Positions 59,226-64,000 of a stretch of DNA of 64,000 nt are shown in pieces. A program made the position numbers and the translations under genes. Below the pieces are notes generated by a model. The model was not told where the DNA came from. It ran no database searches and was given only the letters and a program-made list of their open reading frames with translations. Within the stretch, counting starts at the first letter, position 1, and every line of letters begins with the position of its first letter. The DNA lies in NCBI RefSeq assembly GCF_049243985.1, contig NC_135372.1, forward strand, positions 101,273,318 through 101,337,317, read 5' to 3'. The stretch is from Paroedura picta (Eukaryota; Chordata; Lepidosauria; Squamata; Gekkonidae).

Positions 59226-59494
59226 CCATAGATAACATTACCACCAATAAGGTTACTCTATAAGGCTGCTTAAGACTGACAGAACAGTGGGCTGAAACAC
59301 AGGAAGAGCTATGGGAAAGGCACTTATGTCATAAGGAAAGTGAGAGTTCTGAACTGGTTTTGTTGAGTCATTCTTCATCTTCTCTCTTTGCCCAAAGTGG
59401 ACAAACTTCTAGGGTCAGTGAGGGCAACCACTTGCCACTTTAATCCCTGGTATGCAGATGACAAGGGAATAGATAACATATGTGAGAACTGAGT

Positions 59495-59965
59495 TTAAGT
59501 CCAGTAGCCTCCCTAAAACCAACCATTGTTAAATTTCTCAGTGACTTAGGCATGTAGCGAGATAAGAAGCCAATATATATCCCTGTGAAGCTCAGGGGGC
59601 TCCATTGTCCCAAGTGTTATAGTAACTTTAAATTCAGCAGTTTCTCATTCCAGTCTGTTTCTGAAATTCTTTTGCAATAAAACAGCCACTTTGAGGTCCC
59701 CCACGGAGATCCCTGGGAGGCTGAAGTGTTCTCTTACAGGCTTCTCAGTTTTTTTATTCTTGATGCCAAATTTGTGTCCATTTATCCTTTGCCATAGGGT
59801 TTGGCCTGTTTGCCCTATGTAGATAACAGAAGGGCATTTTTTCCCAGGCCTTTTTCAGGTCATCCAGCTCTGTGGTAAACCTGGGTTTTGTCCGAAAGGT
59901 GGAAGTCATTGAAGGATGACGATAGCTTTAAGGAGCTTCAGAGTTTATGCCTGTACTGGAACTTC
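59495..59965 (-). mobile_element. Penelope-like element, GIY-YIG endonuclease and tail, relic
   Basis: The minus strand reads CPSVIYIGQTGQTLWQRING then HKFGIKNKKTEKPVREHFSL and PGISVGDLKVAVLL, the GIY-YIG nuclease region of Penelope-like retroelements (the Y-I-G core is near 59827). A stop (TGA, near 59655) follows NRLE where related elements stay open a little longer, so the copy is worn. Immediately 3' comes GGTTGGTTTTAGGGAGGCTACTGGACTTAAACTC, the tail motif found alone elsewhere. The reverse transcriptase part upstream is not clearly readable. Confidence 0.8.
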
Positions 59966-60180
59966 AACAGAGGAATCTTGGAATCCTAAAATCTCCTAGA
60001 GAGATCCAGAATCTAGTAGAATTCATAAACTTTGGTGGGCATTTTAACCTCTTCTACGAGTGTTGAAACCGCATTGACCTTGGTGTTGAGTAGGTAGCGG
60101 TCAGATTTACGCATTGTATAATTATGAGAAGTTCTCCTGGATCCCATAAAGGCCTGACAAGCTCAGGAAGTGTTTTATGT

Positions 60181-60342
60181 AGTGGTTATCCAGATGCTTC
60201 TGGGAAGCCCATAGGAGGGTCATGAAAGTAGTAATGTTCCCTCACTTGCCTCATGGCATGCAGCCTCTGAACCTAGGAAGTCTATTTAGTAATAATAACT
60301 AATAGCCACTGACAGTTTCCCAGAGGATAGATCTGTTTGAAG
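60181..60342 (-). mobile_element. CR1 (L3-like) LINE fragment
   Basis: CCAGATGCTTCTGGGAAGCCCATAGGAGGG, GCAGCCTCTGAACCTAGGAAG and AATAGCCACTGACAG follow the reversed L3-like order. Confidence 0.65.
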
Positions 60343-60527
60343 CTCATGGCCATTCCCAAATCTTGTGGCCATAAAATCTAGAAATTAATTAGGCACTGTA
60401 TCAATAATGGCTGTCTTTTGTCAGTTCTGAATCTACAGCCCATCGATTTTATTAAGTGACTTTGAGCTCCAGAAATATGTTAGAAAAAGTTCTATCTCCA
60501 TACACGCATAACTTTATAAACTCTGAA

Positions 60528-60615
60528 GAATCTGAAGTTAGCAGTAACTCATGAAAGCTCATACAAATATTGTAAGTTTTGTAAGCTTTCAAGGTTCTGC
60601 TAGATTCTTGTCCTT
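60528..60615 (+). repeat. Penelope-type tail, opposite orientation
   Basis: GAAGTTAGCAGTAACTCATGAAAGCTCATAC then GTAAGCTTTCAAGGTTCTGCTAGATTCTTG is a diverged tail facing away from the one at 59495. It may be the other end of the same insertion. Confidence 0.4.
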
Positions 60616-62887
60616 TTATAAATTCTGCTGTTCTTTTTTAAAATTTGGGATGTGATAATGTGTCCATATTAGCCTTTGTTTAATTGTCTTGGCCCTACTC
60701 CAGATGAAGTCCAGAGTCACCTTTGGCCTATTCTGATCTATGACCAACTGTTCTATGGCACATTCATATTGTGTATTTAGAACTGGTGTCTCAGTTACAA
60801 CCTGGATGCATATGTATTGAATCCATGTTATACAACAGCATGTATAATATAGACTGATTATGCACAGGGTGGAAAGGCTGGGTGGGCAACGAAAGAGTGG
60901 TGGGGCCAATCCCCCATTATGCATGATGTCGTGGCTATCCTGGCCGCCTCCCAGCCCTGGCCTGAATCAGGGCCACGGATGGCCCACAGTAAGGGAAAGC
61001 GGATACTTCCATGTTCCCTATGTTGCTGCAATTGTCATCTGTGAATAAGCACAATAAAACAAACAAACAAAAAAAGGGTTATATGCACCATTTACTCAAA
61101 TGCAAGACTAGGTGCTGTGATGCCATCCTTCAGAGTCATGCATTTTTGGAGTCAGTATTGGTACTGAGAATAGAACTGCTGGCTATTTTTATGAATATTG
61201 TCAAGGAACAGCTTATAACCAATTCTTAGGTGAAGAAATTTCTGTATTGGTGTTCAAAGTAATTTTTTTTAAAAGCTGGTATTGTTTTTTCTTCTAGAAA
61301 CTGGGGCATCTCTAGCACAGAACTGTACTGTTCAGATGTATTTTTTATGCAGGGGATGAGCTTGAAGTTGCTCAACAAATTTTGATCTGTAGCCAACCAA
61401 TACAAACTAAAGCACAAGAAATGCATTGAAGAAAGACTTCCTCTATGTATTTGGTATCGTGGTCATTTTAATTTCTTTTAATGTTGGGGAAAAATTAAGT
61501 GCTACTGGGCTTAGTTCTTAAGACTCTGTAGTATGAATGGCCACCATTATAACTGCACTATGGGGGAACCCATGTAAATGCATGTAGGCTCTAAAATTCA
61601 ACGGTTTCTGGAAAAATCACAATAGAAAAATTAAATTAGTATTTCTTAAATTGGCATCTTAAAGCTACTGTAGCTTCATTCAGTTGTTGCACAAATTGTA
61701 GTTCACAGCAGCTTTGCTTGCTTCTTATGCCCTTTTTCCTCCTTCCCTTCTTACACAGTGAAGAAGTCACAGCTTACAATCAACAGTGAATGACTAAGGA
61801 AACTTAATTTGAATAAATTCTGTGACATGCCGATGCAAATAGTTGTGTGTATTTACTTCTCACAAACCTGGGATTCTAAACCACAGTTTAATCAATTCAT
61901 TTCAGACTCAGTCATACTCAAAATGTGAAGTTATGACTTCAGCCAAACACTTTGGCAGGGTGCAAAAATCAATTTTAGGTCTGTGTATTTAAATGTTATC
62001 TCCCTCTCTCTTCTTCTCCCTCTCTTGGGGCAGGAATTTTGTAAAGATACTTTAGCCCGAGGTCTCCTAAATTTGCTGAGGGAAAACTGGTTTCCAGATG
62101 ATGAATTGAAAATCACTTTCCAAGCATTTGTTCCCCATTCAGCTGCTGAATGTGTACATGGCAGGTGGTGCTGTGGGTTATTATTTATATTTATGCTGCT
62201 TCTAATGTGCAAAATGCTTTATGTATTCATCTGCTTTTGCTGTTAGAATTGGATAGTGCCCCCCCCCCCCAGATGAGGATGGTTCCATGTTTTAAGAAAA
62301 CTGCTGCCATTACGTCAAGATCGGCCCTAAAAGTCTGTTCTAAGATAGACCAAAAAGGATTCGTCACAGTAGATCTGAAATTAAGTCTGTCCCAAAAGTG
62401 TGTGGATTGTCCTGGAGGGTTAAACTATACATGATGTGGAAGATCTGTGACTGGCTTTAAAAGCAACTAGATGAAACTCCAGTTTGGGTCAATGTTGGTT
62501 CAGTTTAACATTTCCCTCTTGCCATTTTCCCACTAGATATCCCACACACACCACTGCCAGTACCTCAATGGGGCAGGAAAACATGTTGCTTAGTGTGCCA
62601 GGGTTCTTTAACTATCAGGATGAATATATTGGGAGGGGGTGTCTATTAGGGTAAAAGCAGGGAGGGCAAGAGTTTTAAACTGCTCCCTCCAGCCTGACAC
62701 CATGGCCCTGAATCAAATCTCCTGTGCTTTCTGCCCTGCAGCTGCTTTTTAAGATTAAAAACGTACTCTACTGTGTGGAGTAAGTGTAATCTGTGATTTC
62801 AGTTAAGCTGTGTTTGAGGTAAAACAGCAACTAAATTGCCTTTGAAAACCCAAAGTTCCTTACCCTCTCGTCTGTCTTCTCCAACAG
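60616..62887 (+). other. End of inferred intron 1, nothing recognised
   Basis: Apart from a poly-C tract near 62261-62270 there is no clear repeat. An AG preceded by a pyrimidine tract at 62033 opens a short frame, but it shows no similarity to CDK18. Confidence 0.4.
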
Positions 62888-62919
62888 ATCCCCACTGCTG
62901 TGTTGCTGTTCAGAATATC

Positions 62920-63043
62920 ATGAACAAGATGAAAACTTTCAAGCGCCGTTTTTCCCTTTCGGTTCCCCGGACGGAGACCATTGAGGAGTCTTTGGCAGAA
63001 TTCACAGATCAATTCAACCATCTCAACAACAGGAAGAATGAAG
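62920..63043 (+). CDS. CDK18: CDK18 (PCTAIRE-3 kinase), first coding exon, partial gene
   Basis: This exon encodes the N-terminal 41 residues of CDK18, a PCTAIRE-family cyclin-dependent kinase. The translation starts MNKMKTFKRRFSLSVPRTET and continues through IEESLAEFTDQFNHLNNRKNE, matching recalled human CDK18 at about 36 of 41 positions; the CDK16 and CDK17 N-termini fit much less well. The exon begins at 62888 after a pyrimidine-rich tract ending in CAG, leaving 32 bases of 5' UTR before this ATG. It ends at 63043 with donor AAG|GTAAAA, so the next codon is split after its first base (phase 1). Residues 8-12, KRRFS, form a basic-basic-x-Ser motif; in mammals PKA is reported to phosphorylate Ser12. 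The frame is also open upstream to an ATG at 62836, but that lies in the intron before the acceptor, so 62920 is the chosen start. The kinase domain lies beyond the window. Confidence 0.95.
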
Positions 63044-63698
63044 GTAAAAAGCTAGTGGGGTCAGCAGTCATTTGGAAGGAGTCAACTGATGAAGTCTTCA
63101 AAGTCAGCCCCACCATAGTGCAGAAAGCAGGATCTAATGGTGGCCATTATAGCTTATCAAGTGCTTGGAACTTGGTGCTGCTGAAAGAGTAGGAATCTTT
63201 CCTTTTAAGACAGGCAAATCTGGACAGAGGAGGGAGAGGGATTTTATTTGCTAGGTCTTTGGAAAAGATCGATACCTGCTTTAGGAACCTCTTGTTCACA
63301 ATAAGAAATGGAGCGCATGCTGGCTCCCCAGTTATTCCATTCTGCTTTTTGAACTGACCTCTCCAGTCTAGACAGAAACCACAGTGGATCTGAAACTGAG
63401 GCATCAAGTTTCCTACCTTTATATGTGAAATGGGACATTATTTTTTTAAACAAAACCCAAAGTATGTATAAAATTCTCTTTAGCCCTCCTGATTTCATAC
63501 ACCCACCCTTTTTAAAGAAATAGAAAGTGGGGAGGAGAGTGTTTAGAAGGAGAGAATGTGGTTGAACCTAACCTTAACAGTGATCATGCAGATGGGGAGA
63601 TTCCATTAGGCCAGAAATTTATGTAGTTAACTTTAGTCAGTCAGAAGTCTAGCAAATAGCCTACTTTCAGTTCCGGTTTTTATTTTCAGTTCCAGTTT
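63044..63698 (+). other. Start of CDK18 intron 2
   Basis: Sequence after the GTAAAA donor has stop codons in the CDK18 frame from 63190 and no similarity to the rest of the kinase. No repeat is recognised before the CR1 copy that starts near 63699. Confidence 0.7.
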
Positions 63699-64000
63699 TG
63701 GATTTTAGTAAAGCTTTTGATAAGGTTCCCCATGATGTTCTGATGGATAAATTGAAGGAGTGCAATCTGGATTTTCAGATAGTTAGGTGGATAGGGAATT
63801 GGTTGGAGAACCGCACTCAAAGAGTTGTTGTCAATGGTATTTCATCAGTCTGGAGGGAGGTGTGTAGCGGGGTACCTCAGGGCTCAGTGCTCGGCCCGGT
63901 AGTTCTTAACATATTTATTAATGATCTAGATGAGGGGGTGGAGGGACTACTCATCAAGTTTGCAGATGACACCAAATTTGGGAGGATTGGCAAATACTCC
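63699..64000 (+). mobile_element. CR1 LINE, RT region, runs off the window
   Basis: The frame reads [40 protein letters not shown] and [20 protein letters not shown], then [12 protein letters not shown] at the edge: the RT palm with its catalytic FADD. It is 5' truncated just before SKAFD. It is nearly identical in wording to 50460-50150 (minus) and keeps the segment deleted there. Confidence 0.95.

Larger units (their letters stand above)
24696..62887 (+). other. Inferred CDK18 intron 1 (about 38 kb)
   Basis: This span lies between the strong donor at 24696 and the acceptor TTCTCCAACAG ending at 62887. No other convincing coding exon was found inside it. It is filled with LINE, SINE and DNA-transposon copies listed separately. 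Unseen additional 5' UTR exons are possible, which would split this interval. Confidence 0.4.

Noticed and set aside
58843-59263. CpG-island promoter or coding exon near 58.9-59.2 kb
   Set aside because: Exact terminal inverted repeats and the CCATAGAT duplication show a hAT insertion.
62034-62246. Possible extra exon after a CAG acceptor at 62033
   Set aside because: The frame has no similarity to CDK18 or other known proteins, and no convincing donor follows.
62836-62919. Upstream in-frame ATG as the CDK18 start
   Set aside because: Codons before 62888 lie in the intron, upstream of a strong acceptor, and the residues MPLKTQSSLPSRL resemble no CDK18 N-terminus.

Overview
This is a vertebrate nuclear window, almost certainly from a squamate reptile. 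The evidence is the repeat mix: CR1, L2-like and RTE/BovB LINEs, a Penelope-like element, tRNA-derived SINEs including two that look like Sauria SINEs, a 5S rRNA-derived SINE, and many hAT miniatures, one of them SPIN-like. The repeats do not fix the family (gecko, skink or lacertid are all possible).

Only one host protein-coding exon is clear. At 62888-63043 on the + strand is the first coding exon of CDK18 (PCTAIRE-3 kinase), read from its protein sequence, with a good splice acceptor and donor. A CpG-rich, GC-box-rich, TATA-less stretch at about 24260-24920, ending an untranslated segment at a strong donor at 24696, is the best promoter and exon 1 candidate. If so, intron 1 is about 38 kb and fills most of the window. 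The rest of the gene, including the kinase domain, lies beyond the right edge.

Layout. 1-24 kb: upstream flank without recognisable exons, holding two palindromic hAT miniatures (1.7 and 3.4 kb), a hairpin-packed Helitron-like element (5.7-6.1 kb), CR1, RTE and L2 relics (10-20 kb), SINEs, and an 0.9-kb terminal-inverted-repeat element (22.2-23.1 kb). 24.3-24.9 kb: CpG island. 25-62.9 kb: probable CDK18 intron 1, with a SPIN-like hAT inside a possible foldback repeat (28 kb), CR1 and BovB pieces (33-36 kb), a 5S-SINE (36 kb), a nested stack of four elements (41.8-43.6 kb), a long CR1 copy (49.3-50.6 kb), a solo LTR inside an RTE relic (54.7-55.2 kb), a GC-rich hAT miniature that imitates a CpG island (58.9 kb) and a Penelope GIY-YIG relic (59.5-59.9 kb). 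63.0-64 kb: start of intron 2, with a young CR1 copy running off the edge.

No CRISPR, operon, rRNA or functional tRNA gene is present. Most long open frames fall in repeats or in the CpG island and are not genes. I found no new multigene system; the most unusual structure is the Helitron-like element with five consecutive perfect-stem hairpins.
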